DNA from: Butyrivibrio sp.
GTDB taxonomy: Bacteria; Bacillota; Clostridia; Lachnospirales; Lachnospiraceae
Assembly: GCA_024688095.1 (NCBI GenBank)
Contig: JAILEJ010000454.1
Location: 1 to 13,218 of the forward strand
Direction of reading: 5' to 3'
DNA length: 13,218 bases
This document shows, piece by piece, positions 1 to 6,498 of the stretch (within the stretch, counting starts at the first letter, position 1; every line of letters begins with the position of its first letter). A program made the translations under genes and the position numbers. The notes under the pieces were generated by a model, which was not told the origin of the DNA, made no database searches, and saw nothing but the letters and a program-made list of their open reading frames with translations.

Positions 1-738
1 CTCGGTAAGAATTACATCAAACTGTGCAGGATCTTTTACAAGCTGCATTGCACAGTTATCAACAAGCATATGTTCAAGAGTAACTTCAGGATAATCCTTT
101 GCAACCTCTTCAACAACCTTTCTCCAAAGTCTGGAAGAATCAAGAACATTTGCTTTATCAACACTTGTAACCTTTTTTCTGCGTTTCATTGCTACTTCAA
201 AACCTTTAATAGCAATACGCCTGATCTCACTCTCTTTATAGACAAGAGAATCTGTAGCAACAAGTTCTCCGTTAATTTCTTCTGTACTTCTATCTCCAAA
301 ATAAAGACCACCGGTAAGCTCTCTCATTATAAGAAGATCAAAACCCTTCTCACCAGTTGCTTCCTTAAGAGGACATGCATCCTTAAGTTCAGGATATAAA
401 AGTGCAGGCCTTAAATTTGCAAATAGATTAAGACTCTTTCTAATCTTTAAAAGTCCTGCCTCAGGTCTAAGATGTGGTGGCAGTTTATACCATGGCGAAG
501 TAACAGTATTGCCTCCAATTGATCCCATAAGTACAGCATCTGCTGCCTTGGCAGTTTCAATTGCTTCATCTGTAAGAGGAACACCATATTTATCAATTGA
601 ACATCCACCCATAAGAATATCTGTGTATGCAATTGAATGTCCATATACAGTAGCAACCTTATCAAGTACTTTTCTTGCTTCTGAAACAATTTCAGGTCCG
701 ATTCCATCTCCTGCTATGCAGGTAACATTCATTTTCAT
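1..738 (-). CDS. leuB: 3-isopropylmalate dehydrogenase, C-terminal part beyond the window
   Basis: Oxidatively decarboxylates 3-isopropylmalate to 2-ketoisocaproate with NAD+ in leucine biosynthesis; cytoplasmic. The visible part is 246 codons of a family usually near 360, so about the last third lies left of the window. Seen: the N-terminal AGDGIGPEIV motif, GVPLTDEAIE and LMGSIGG in the first 80 residues, the arginine-rich substrate region (LRP, then MRELTGGLYFG), and SVDKANVLDSSRLWR. The MRELTGGxYFG block favours LeuB over isocitrate or tartrate dehydrogenase, which share the fold. The start at 738 (MKMNVTCIAG) has a GGGGA ribosome site nine bases upstream; the next ATG, two codons on, is too far from it. 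The upstream neighbour yajC is closed by a terminator, so leuB probably begins its own transcript. Family assignment is firm; the end is not visible. Confidence 0.93.
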   Translation of the reverse strand, partial: MKMNVTCIAGDGIGPEIVSEARKVLDKVATVYGHSIAYTDILMGGCSIDKYGVPLTDEAIETAKAADAVLMGSIGGNTVTSPWYKLPPHLRPEAGLLKIRKSLNLFANLRPALLYPELKDACPLKEATGEKGFDLLIMRELTGGLYFGDRSTEEINGELVATDSLVYKESEIRRIAIKGFEVAMKRRKKVTSVDKANVLDSSRLWRKVVEEVAKDYPEVTLEHMLVDNCAMQLVKDPAQFDVILTE

Positions 739-778
739 AATAATATGTCCCCATTCAAATATATTTTTATAACTTTAA

Positions 779-800
779 AATTTTACATAAAAGTAAAATT
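779..800 (-). repeat. inverted repeat in leuB leader
   Basis: Perfect 8-bp arms AATTTTAC (779-786) and GTAAAATT (793-800) around a 6-base loop. It lies about 40 nt upstream of the leuB start and just after the stop of the candidate leader ORF. The stem is weak (A/T except one pair) and is followed in the RNA by only a short U run, so a terminator role is doubtful. Confidence 0.4.
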
Positions 801-802
801 AT

Positions 803-877
803 TTAAACTAAAAATTTGCACATCATAAAGAATAGCTTAAAAACCTTTACTATCAAGATAAAAAGCAATCTTTTCAT
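803..877 (-). other. possible branched-chain-rich leader ORF before leuB
   Basis: A 24-codon ATG-to-TAA frame inside the probable leuB leader. Ten residues are Leu, Ile or Val (five Leu, two Ile, three Val), including LLFILIVKV near the start. It ends just before an 8-bp hairpin. This is the arrangement expected of a transcription-attenuation leader peptide. Against it: no ribosome binding site precedes the ATG, the downstream hairpin is all weak pairs apart from one G-C and lacks a long U-tract, and T-rich DNA encodes hydrophobic residues by default. Recorded as a candidate only. Confidence 0.2.
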
Positions 878-938
878 GCAACATAAATACTATATTATAT
901 TAGATATTACCAAAAATCAAGTCTAGTTTACTTGATAC

Positions 939-964
939 AAATTAATCTATTCGCTGATTAATTT
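939..964. repeat. inverted repeat upstream of leuB promoter
   Basis: Perfect 9-bp arms AAATTAATC (939-947) and GATTAATTT (956-964) with an 8-base spacer, between the yajC terminator and the leuB -35 region. A second, 6-bp repeat (ATCAAG 916-921, CTTGAT 931-936) overlaps the -35. Both could be operator-like sites, but AT-rich intergenic DNA yields such repeats by chance. Confidence 0.35.
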
Positions 965-987
965 TGTAATATATATTTTTTTCAAAC

Positions 988-1021
988 AAAAAAATGGTAC
1001 TCATCATAGATGAATACCATT
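988..1021 (-). terminator. rho-independent terminator of yajC
   Basis: On the minus strand the RNA forms a 13-bp stem (arms 1009-1021 and 993-1005, one G-U pair) with a 3-base loop, followed at once by a run of U (988-992 and into the stem base). It begins about 17 bases past the yajC stop. It separates the tgt-yajC unit from leuB. Confidence 0.88.
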
Positions 1022-1038
1022 AAGTAATATTTATTAAA

Positions 1039-1362
1039 TTATTTGCTTACTACAGCGTCTTCAGGCTTTTCAACTTCTACAATTGCTTCCTTAACCATTG
1101 GAATTCTGCAGTTCTTGTTATTACCAAATTCAACGATAACCATATCATCCTGAATATCAATAACTGTCCCAATAAATCCACCTGTTGTACGAACACTATC
1201 ACCAACTTCAAGTGCTGCAATGAGCTGTGCCTTCTGCTTCTGTTCCTTTCTCTGTGGACGGATCATTACAAAATAAAGAAAAGCAAAAATAGCTATATAT
1301 ACAACAATTAAAATTCCTGTACTCATTGTACCGGCTGCTGCATCAGTTAATATTATTCCCAT
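1039..1362 (-). CDS. yajC: Sec translocon accessory subunit YajC
   Basis: Small single-pass membrane protein that associates with SecDF and YidC at the Sec translocon. It is 107 residues, normal for the family. Residues about 15-34 form one membrane segment (GILIVVYIAIFAFLYFVMI). The family hallmark MIRPQRKEQK follows, then a small beta domain with LEVGDSVRTTGGFIGTV. The start at 1362 has a near-perfect GGAGG seven bases upstream. Upstream is tgt, the common bacterial pairing; but where secD/secF often follow, here there is a terminator and then leuB. A promoter of its own is visible before it. Identification is firm. Confidence 0.95.
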   Translation of the reverse strand: MGIILTDAAAGTMSTGILIVVYIAIFAFLYFVMIRPQRKEQKQKAQLIAALEVGDSVRTTGGFIGTVIDIQDDMVIVEFGNNKNCRIPMVKEAIVEVEKPEDAVVSK

Positions 1363-1399
1363 TTCAAAACCTCCAAACTTTATTTACACACTAAAAAAT

Positions 1400-1428
1400 A
1401 TAATACACAACTTATTATTTAAAAACAA
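1400..1428 (-). promoter_or_regulatory. candidate yajC promoter
   Basis: Minus-strand TTGTTT (1423-1428) and TATTAT (1400-1405) are separated by exactly 17 bases, in the 117-base gap after tgt. Transcription from about 1393 would give a leader near 30 nt. An inverted repeat with arms AAAAACA (1421-1427) and TGTTTTT (1434-1440) overlaps the -35. It could be a weak hairpin after tgt or a protein site. yajC may therefore be expressed both with tgt and alone. Confidence 0.45.
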
Positions 1429-1479
1429 GTAGATGTTTTTCTATTTTAAAAAAATAATAATTCTTAAACAAATGAATTA

Positions 1480-2661
1480 TCAGCCTTTTTTCCATCCTTT
1501 TGCTATATCATATCTGGCTCCGTTTCCTTCACCATCAAATTCCTGCATGCCATATAGTTTATTTTTCTTATATTCTGCAAATCTGCCTTCTTCAATAGCC
1601 TGTCTGATCTCAGCCATCATTGTATTATAGAAATACAGATTATGAAGCACACATAATCTCATACCAAGCATCTCTCCAGCCTTTAAAAGATGTCGTATAT
1701 ATCCCTTTGAATATCTTCTGCATGCAGGACACTGACATCCTTCTTCAATAGGACTATCATCCAGCTCATATTTAGCATTCATAAGATTAATATGACCTCT
1801 GTTAGTATATAAATGTCCATGCCTTCCATTTCTGCTTGGATATACGCAGTCAAAGAAGTCTACTCCTCTTTCAACAGCTTCGAGAATATTTGCAGGCGTA
1901 CCTACTCCCATAAGATAAGTAGGTTTATCCTCTGGTAAATATGGAACAACTTTTTCAAGAACATGATACATCTGCTCATGTGTTTCACCAACAGCAAGTC
2001 CACCAACCGCATATCCATCCAGGTTCATATCAGAAATTACTTTTGCATGCTCAATTCTTATATCATCAAAAATAGCACCCTGGTTTATACCAAAAAGAAG
2101 CTGATTTTTATTAATAGTATGCTCAAGACTATTAAGTCTATTCATCTCATCCTGACATCTCTTAAGCCATCTTGTAGTTCTCTCAACTGAAGCTCTTACA
2201 TAATTTTCATCAGCCCTTGCTGATGGACATTCATCAAAGGCCATCGCTATAGTAGATGCTATATGAGACTGAATTCTCATACTTTGTTCTGGTCCCATAA
2301 ATAACTTATGACCATCTATATGAGAGTGAAAATATACTCCTTCTTCTTTTATCTTTCTTGTCTGAGCTAGAGAAAACACTTGAAATCCACCAGAATCAGT
2401 AAGAATAGGCTTGTTACAGGACATAAATTTATGTAATCCGCCCATTTTATAAATTACATCATCCCCGGGTCTTAAATGAAGATGATATGTATTAGAAAGA
2501 ACAACCTGAGTTCCAATTTGTTCGAGATCTTCTGTAGATACACCGCCTTTAATAGCAGCAACGGTTGCTACATTCATAAAAACAGGCGTCTGTATTGTAC
2601 CATGTACAGTTTCCAGCTGAGCCCTTTTTGCCATTCCTTCTTTTTTTATAATTTTGTACAT
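1480..2661 (-). CDS. tgt: tRNA-guanine transglycosylase
   Basis: Exchanges guanine-34 in GUN-anticodon tRNAs (Asp, Asn, His, Tyr) for preQ1 or queuine in the queuosine pathway; cytoplasmic. It is 393 residues, slightly longer than usual because of a C-terminal tail of about 25 residues. By comparison with the Zymomonas enzyme, the visible active site is D89 in TDSGGFQVFSL, D143 in FDECPS, Q194 in GINQGAIF, the GGLAVGE loop at 220-226, and the nucleophile D271 in VDFFDCVYPSRNGRHG. Zinc ligands are C309, C311, C314 and H340. The start at 2661 keeps the family N-terminus (YKIIKKEGMAKR); its GGGGA site is only three bases from the ATG, and the internal Met10 is worse placed. No queuosine synthesis or salvage genes are in the window, so the natural base is not decided; the Val in LAVGE is the bacterial form. 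Confidence 0.96.
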   Translation of the reverse strand: MYKIIKKEGMAKRAQLETVHGTIQTPVFMNVATVAAIKGGVSTEDLEQIGTQVVLSNTYHLHLRPGDDVIYKMGGLHKFMSCNKPILTDSGGFQVFSLAQTRKIKEEGVYFHSHIDGHKLFMGPEQSMRIQSHIASTIAMAFDECPSARADENYVRASVERTTRWLKRCQDEMNRLNSLEHTINKNQLLFGINQGAIFDDIRIEHAKVISDMNLDGYAVGGLAVGETHEQMYHVLEKVVPYLPEDKPTYLMGVGTPANILEAVERGVDFFDCVYPSRNGRHGHLYTNRGHINLMNAKYELDDSPIEEGCQCPACRRYSKGYIRHLLKAGEMLGMRLCVLHNLYFYNTMMAEIRQAIEEGRFAEYKKNKLYGMQEFDGEGNGARYDIAKGWKKG

Positions 2662-2758
2662 AATTCCCCTTTTCTAATATATAAAACCATATAATAAAAC
2701 TCTTTTAAGCTTCTCTCAAAAAAATGAAGTCAAATTAAATATAAAACTTCGGACTTAT

Positions 2759-2787
2759 ATTTTATCGTTACATCCCTATTGTGTAAA
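2759..2787 (-). promoter_or_regulatory. tgt promoter
   Basis: Minus-strand TTTACA (2782-2787) and TAAAAT (2759-2764) with exact 17-base spacing, just downstream of the terminator of the preceding gene. A transcript from about 2752 has a leader near 90 nt. I looked for a preQ1 riboswitch there and did not see one. Confidence 0.6.
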
Positions 2788-2819
2788 GTATTAAATAAGA
2801 AAGCAATTTCTTATACTAT

Positions 2820-2846
2820 AAAAAAACCCGGGCAATAAGCCCGGGT
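2820..2846 (-). terminator. rho-independent terminator of the carboxypeptidase gene
   Basis: Perfect 8-bp GC-rich stem, ACCCGGGC (2826-2833) and GCCCGGGT (2839-2846), around a 5-base loop. On the minus strand it is followed by seven U. It begins 18 bases past the stop codon of the upstream gene. It is the clearest terminator in the window. Confidence 0.95.
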
Positions 2847-2864
2847 AAAATACTCAGATAAATA

Positions 2865-3959
2865 TCAGTTATGAAGATATTCTGTCCAAAACTCTTCAAG
2901 ACACAAATCTTCATTATACATAACAGAAGCTGCATCAACACCAACAAATCTAAAGTGCCAAGGCTCAAACTCGATACCTGTTATATCTTCCTTACCAAGT
3001 GGATATCTTAAAACAAAGCCATATTTATAACTGTTTGCTGCCAGCCATTTTCCTGCATCTGTATCACCAAATTCTGCCTCAAGAAGTGAATATGTATCAC
3101 TGACTATATCAAGCGCAAGACCAATCTGATGTTCACTTGAACCAGGAACAGTAACAGCCTGAGAAGCAAGATTATAAGCTTCCATATATGACATTCCAGC
3201 AGCCATATAATTATCTATTTTTGTATTAAAAAGGTTCTCCTGTCTGCTACTATTTCGATATGGAGAACAAATAACAAGATTAACGCCATCACGTTCAGCT
3301 GCCTGAAGCATAGCTTTCAAATAGCTGATAATACGCTCATCACAATGCATTGTATCTGTTATGTCTCCAAGAGGAAAATCATAACCTTCAGGAATTGGAT
3401 GCTGTTTGTTAACAAGCATTATCTTCCAATCGTTTGCATCAAAAGTAACCTCATCTGAAGCCGTTGACAGCTCAACATCATTAACATCATCAGAACCAAG
3501 AATCTCCGAAACTGATGCAAGATCTCCGTCAGTTAATTCGCCTTCAATAACATTTTCTTTAATCTCAATGTCTTCGTTTTCTATAGCAGCTTCATCTATT
3601 TCTACTTCAGAAAGTTCAACATCCGACTGAATAATCTCAGCACTCTGAATCACATCAATATCATATTCTTCAAGATCATAGTTCTTTTCATTTGAAGAAA
3701 CAAATGATACATTCAGACTAAGTGGAGCCGGATATGAAAAGCTACTACTAACAACATAAAAAAGAATTATACTTAGAATACAAGAAAATCTTTTTACATT
3801 ATGAGTAAAATAACTTATAAAATTGTATATAATTACAAATACCAGAGCAAATAAAACGCCCAAATATGATAGCCTTTTATGCCTAATATTAAACCTTTTT
3901 ACCTTAGATAAAACACTTTCTCTTAAGGTAGGCTTCATTGACAAACTTGTCTGGCTCAT
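2865..3959 (-). CDS. membrane-anchored VanY-type D-Ala-D-Ala carboxypeptidase (peptidase M15B)
   Basis: Predicted zinc carboxypeptidase that trims the terminal D-Ala from peptidoglycan stem peptides outside the membrane. Numbering from the start at 3959 (364 residues): hydrophobic segments at about 33-51 and 58-77, a strongly acidic linker at about 91-175 (30 Asp/Glu, 2 Lys), then the catalytic domain from 178. Zinc ligands H277 and D284 lie in SSEHQIGLALD, and H335 with catalytic E332 in FEPWHFRFVG; SPYRNSSRQ and GFVLRYPLGK also fit VanY. The frame extends to an ATG at 3977, but the GGGGG ribosome site lies eight bases before 3959 and the likely transcript start is near 3989, so 3959 is preferred. 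No other van genes are present, so this is a housekeeping wall enzyme and not evidence of glycopeptide resistance. Confidence 0.88.
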   Translation of the reverse strand: MSQTSLSMKPTLRESVLSKVKRFNIRHKRLSYLGVLFALVFVIIYNFISYFTHNVKRFSCILSIILFYVVSSSFSYPAPLSLNVSFVSSNEKNYDLEEYDIDVIQSAEIIQSDVELSEVEIDEAAIENEDIEIKENVIEGELTDGDLASVSEILGSDDVNDVELSTASDEVTFDANDWKIMLVNKQHPIPEGYDFPLGDITDTMHCDERIISYLKAMLQAAERDGVNLVICSPYRNSSRQENLFNTKIDNYMAAGMSYMEAYNLASQAVTVPGSSEHQIGLALDIVSDTYSLLEAEFGDTDAGKWLAANSYKYGFVLRYPLGKEDITGIEFEPWHFRFVGVDAASVMYNEDLCLEEFWTEYLHN

Positions 3960-3995
3960 TGGAAAAGCCCCCTTCATTTATAGTAAACAATCTAA

Positions 3996-4001
3996 ATTAT
4001 A
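3996..4001 (-). promoter_or_regulatory. candidate -10 element for the carboxypeptidase gene
   Basis: A perfect TATAAT on the minus strand in the divergent region shared with aroC. The -35 position holds only poor matches in a run of A and T (TGTTAT at 17-base spacing). Transcription from about 3989 gives a leader near 30 nt to the start at 3959. Confidence 0.45.
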
Positions 4002-4041
4002 TATCTTTTTTTTAAAAAATAACAGTATTTTCTTAAAAAAA

Positions 4042-4091
4042 AATTAATTTTTTTACTCCTAAAAATTAATTCACTTTAAAAACAATTAATT
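4042..4091. repeat. three AATTAATT palindromes upstream of aroC
   Basis: Identical 8-bp palindromes AATTAATT at 4042-4049, 4064-4071 and 4084-4091, with start-to-start spacings of 22 and 20 bases, about two helical turns each. They lie directly upstream of the aroC -35 element. A shorter ATTAATT occurs at 4126-4132, overlapping the -10. This could be an operator array or simply AT-rich, intrinsically bent DNA. Confidence 0.4.
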
Positions 4092-4099
4092 TTTGCTTC

Positions 4100-4128
4100 T
4101 TGTCAACAACTAATAATCATAGTACATT
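4100..4128 (+). promoter_or_regulatory. aroC promoter
   Basis: TTGTCA (4100-4105) and TACATT (4123-4128) with exact 17-base spacing, about 33 bases before the aroC start. The -35 is one mismatch from consensus, the -10 two. The ribosome site TGAGGA is at 4148-4153. Confidence 0.5.
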
Positions 4129-4160
4129 AATTTAAAATCAAAAGAATTGAGGAAAAATAA

Positions 4161-5267
4161 ATGTCTGGATCTACACTAGGTAAAAATATTAAAATGACAA
4201 CATTCGGAGAATCTCATGGACCTGCACTTGGAGTTATAATCGATGGCTTTCCAGCAGGAATGTCTTTATATAAAGAGGATATCCAAAAATTCCTTGATAG
4301 AAGAAAACCTGGCCAGTCTTCTATTACAACTCAGAGAAAAGAAGCTGATGAAGTAGAAATTCTCTCAGGCTTATTTGAAGATAAAACAACAGGAACTCCT
4401 ATCGCTCTTTTAGTTCGAAACACATCTCAGAGATCTTCAGATTATAGTGAAATTGCAAGTTATTACAGACCTGGCCATGCTGATTTTTCATTCGACAGTA
4501 AATATGGTTTTAGGGATTACAGAGGTGGTGGTCGTTCATCAGGAAGAGAAACAATTGGCAGAGTTGCTGCAGGATCTCTTTGTTCAAAACTGCTTTCAGA
4601 AATGGGCATCGAATTATGTGCATACACAAAAGCAATAGGCGACATCGAAATAGATTACAACAATTTTGATAAGGCTACTATCCTGTCTACACAGACAGCT
4701 ATGCCAGATGCTGATGCAGACAAACGAGCTGTAGAATATATTACAAAATGTCGTGCTGAGAAGGATTCTGTTGGTGGTGTTATTGAAATTGTAATAAAAG
4801 GAGTTCCAGCAGGAATTGGTGATCCTGTTTTTGATAAGCTTGATGCAGAACTTGCTAAAGCAATAATGAGTGTAGGTGCTGTAAAAGCAGTTGAAATTGG
4901 TGATGGAATAAAAGTATCCAGGTCTAAGGGATCTGAAAATAATGATAGCTTTTGCATTAAAGACAAAAAAGTAACTACCAGCACAAACCATTGCGGTGGA
5001 ATACTTGGTGGTATTTCAAATGGAAATGACATAATACTTAGAGCTTACATAAAGCCAACTCCAAGTATTGCATCCGATCAGCAAACTATAAATAAAGACG
5101 GAGAAGAAATAACAGTAAACATAAAAGGCAGACATGATCCTATAATTGTTCCAAGAGCTGTTGTTGTTCTTGAAGCAATGTGTGCTTTTACTATTCTTGA
5201 TTCAATGATAACTAACATGAGTTCCAAGGCTGAATATCTAAAGGATTTCTATTCAAATAAACGCTAA
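4161..5267 (+). CDS. aroC: chorismate synthase
   Basis: Last step of the shikimate pathway: trans-elimination of phosphate from 5-enolpyruvylshikimate-3-phosphate to give chorismate, requiring reduced FMN; cytoplasmic homotetramer in the family. It is 368 residues, full length. Seen in order: GESHG at 16-20, DRRKPGQSS at 46-54, RPGHADFSF at 103-111, the FMN/substrate loop RGGGRSSGRET at 121-131, TSTNHCGGILGGISNG past the middle, and GRHDPIIVPRAVVV near the C-terminus. The start follows TGAGGA with a seven-base gap. It is the only plus-strand gene, transcribed alone from its own promoter, divergent from the carboxypeptidase gene and convergent with the lactonase gene. No other aromatic-pathway genes are adjacent. 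Identification is firm. Confidence 0.97.
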   Translation: MSGSTLGKNIKMTTFGESHGPALGVIIDGFPAGMSLYKEDIQKFLDRRKPGQSSITTQRKEADEVEILSGLFEDKTTGTPIALLVRNTSQRSSDYSEIASYYRPGHADFSFDSKYGFRDYRGGGRSSGRETIGRVAAGSLCSKLLSEMGIELCAYTKAIGDIEIDYNNFDKATILSTQTAMPDADADKRAVEYITKCRAEKDSVGGVIEIVIKGVPAGIGDPVFDKLDAELAKAIMSVGAVKAVEIGDGIKVSRSKGSENNDSFCIKDKKVTTSTNHCGGILGGISNGNDIILRAYIKPTPSIASDQQTINKDGEEITVNIKGRHDPIIVPRAVVVLEAMCAFTILDSMITNMSSKAEYLKDFYSNKR

Positions 5268-5308
5268 ACTTAAAATATTCGAATATAAAACAAAAAAATA
5301 TTCTATAA

Positions 5309-5355
5309 AAAAGACTTTCAAAATGATATTTTTCATATCAACTTGAAAGTCTTTT
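5309..5355. terminator. bidirectional terminator between aroC and the lactonase gene
   Basis: Perfect 13-bp outer arms AAAAGACTTTCAA (5309-5321) and TTGAAAGTCTTTT (5343-5355). Inside, after a 2-by-2 internal loop, is a second stem TGATAT (5324-5329) with ATATCA (5335-5340) and a 5-base loop. Because the arms begin with A and end with T, both strands give a stem followed by U: four on the plus strand and six or so on the minus strand. It sits 42 bases past aroC and 6 bases past the lactonase stop. Confidence 0.88.
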
Positions 5356-5360
5356 ACTAT

Positions 5361-6422
5361 TTACTGTACTTTATGAAATACAATACAATTTGGTTTAGGG
5401 CATTCAATTTCAGGACCATTCATAATTATAGTTCCAGCTTCAAAATCAGCCTTAAAGAATGTAAGTGAATTTGATTCATGATTAAGCGATACAAGATGTC
5501 TGTTATCAGGGAATAATGCTGCATCCTTAGGATACTCTCCTGATATTGGAAGCTGAATCTTCTTTTCAAGTAATCCTGTCTCTTTATCTACTTTAAATAC
5601 AATGGCATTATTTTCTCCAGCAGATGAACTTACAAGATAGTTATAATCTTCAGAGAATGAAAGCGCACTGCAGGCAACACCCTGTGAATCAGGTTCATCT
5701 GTATTATAAACAGTCTGAATTTCTTCAAAATCAGGCATTCCATTATGATCAGTGTACTTATAAACAGAAATTGCACATTCCTGTTCAAAAACAATATACA
5801 GGTATTTTCCATCAAGTGAAAACTGCATATGTCTTGGAGATGATTCCTGGTCACAGTGAATAATGTCTGCATCTTTAAGTTTTCCTGTATTCATATCTAT
5901 AGAATAAACATTAACTCTGTCCATCCCAAGATCAGCAGCACAAACATATTTATTATCTTTTGTAACCTTTACACACTGTACATGAGGAACATGGTTTCTT
6001 CCTGCTGCAGTTCCAAGTCCTTTATGGAACTTTTCATCTGTAATCTCACCAATACTTCCATCTTCATTAAGTTTAAGTACTGTAAGCTTTCCATCATGGT
6101 ATCCACATGTAAGAAGATACTTATCAGTCTGATCCATATTAAGGTAACAGCCTCTCATACCGTTTATAGAAGCTTCATTAAGAAACTCAAGGCTACCATC
6201 TGCTTTAATATGATATGACTCCACGCCAGAGTCAGTAATAGAATAAAGAGTCTTCTTATTATGAGAAATTCCTATATATGAAGAGTTTGTAATTTCAACT
6301 TTATCTTTTTCGATAAAACGTCCATTCTTCATATCAACATCATAAACCCTGATTCCATAGTTACTACCAATTCCTGAAGTATAGCTGGATACGTAAGCTA
6401 CATATTTTTCTTTTTCTGCCAT
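5361..6422 (-). CDS. lactonase-family beta-propeller, probable 6-phosphogluconolactonase
   Basis: Predicted seven-bladed beta-propeller of the YbhE-type lactonase family, whose characterised members hydrolyse 6-phosphogluconolactone in the oxidative pentose phosphate pathway. It is 353 residues, normal for the family, with no signal peptide or membrane segment. Seen: the N-terminal YVSSYTSG, repeated blade units of the YDVDMKNGRF or YSIDMNTGKL type, the conserved stretch from NHVPHVQCV to ADLGMDRVNVY at about 143-173, and SPRHMQFSLDGKYLYIVFE at 195-213. The start at 6422 has GAGAGG ten bases upstream. No zwf or gnd is nearby, so the substrate is inferred from family only; relatives include other lactonases and cyclases. 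It is transcribed from its own promoter and/or by read-through from the long operon, ending at the shared terminator. Confidence 0.82.
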   Translation of the reverse strand: MAEKEKYVAYVSSYTSGIGSNYGIRVYDVDMKNGRFIEKDKVEITNSSYIGISHNKKTLYSITDSGVESYHIKADGSLEFLNEASINGMRGCYLNMDQTDKYLLTCGYHDGKLTVLKLNEDGSIGEITDEKFHKGLGTAAGRNHVPHVQCVKVTKDNKYVCAADLGMDRVNVYSIDMNTGKLKDADIIHCDQESSPRHMQFSLDGKYLYIVFEQECAISVYKYTDHNGMPDFEEIQTVYNTDEPDSQGVACSALSFSEDYNYLVSSSAGENNAIVFKVDKETGLLEKKIQLPISGEYPKDAALFPDNRHLVSLNHESNSLTFFKADFEAGTIIMNGPEIECPKPNCIVFHKVQ

Positions 6423-6461
6423 AACATTTATACCTCTCAGATATTTTTTCTGAATAACTAT

Positions 6462-6490
6462 ATTTTAGCATATCAAATCAATGTATGAAA
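6462..6490 (-). promoter_or_regulatory. candidate extended -10 promoter of the lactonase gene
   Basis: Minus-strand TGC immediately before TAAAAT (6462-6467) makes an extended -10. The -35 position (6485-6490, TTTCAT) is weak. A perfect 12-bp palindrome, AAACAATTGTTT, at 6488-6499 overlaps the -35 and the stop codon of the upstream gene, and could be an operator. Confidence 0.45.
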
Positions 6491-6498
6491 CAATTGTT

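Larger units (their letters stand above)
739..938 (-). promoter_or_regulatory. leuB promoter and 5' leader
   Basis: On the minus strand a perfect TATAAT lies at 894-899. A -35-like ACTTGA at 917-922 stands 17 bases upstream; TTGATT at 915-920 with 15-base spacing is an alternative. Transcription from about 887 would give a leader near 150 nt. This holds a short ORF (803-877) rich in Leu, Ile and Val codons and, just after its stop, an 8-bp hairpin (779-800). No T-box or known riboswitch sequence was recognised. The -10 is good, the -35 mediocre, and regulation is inference. Confidence 0.5.

Noticed and set aside
837..884. A 15-codon ORF in the leuB leader, in another frame
   Set aside because: It starts only a few bases after the likely transcript start, has no ribosome site and is not enriched in leucine.
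2718..2756. Hairpin followed by U-run in the tgt leader, with two alternative pairings, looking like an attenuator or preQ1 riboswitch
   Set aside because: The stem is only 5 bp with a 15-base loop, and no preQ1 aptamer features were seen. Too weak to call.
2865..3959. Vancomycin-resistance VanY
   Set aside because: Motifs are VanY-like, but no vanR/S/H/A/X genes are nearby. M15B carboxypeptidases are common chromosomal wall enzymes in Clostridia.
3960..3977. Upstream ATG giving the carboxypeptidase six extra residues
   Set aside because: It has no ribosome site, lies about 12 bases from the probable transcript start, and the GGGGG site within these codons serves the ATG at 3959.
4614..5032. 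Long open frames antisense to aroC, and similar opposite-strand frames across tgt, the lactonase, the COG2509 gene and the flippase
   Set aside because: All lie within confidently assigned genes, lack ribosome sites and family motifs, and have composition expected of antisense reading in AT-rich DNA.
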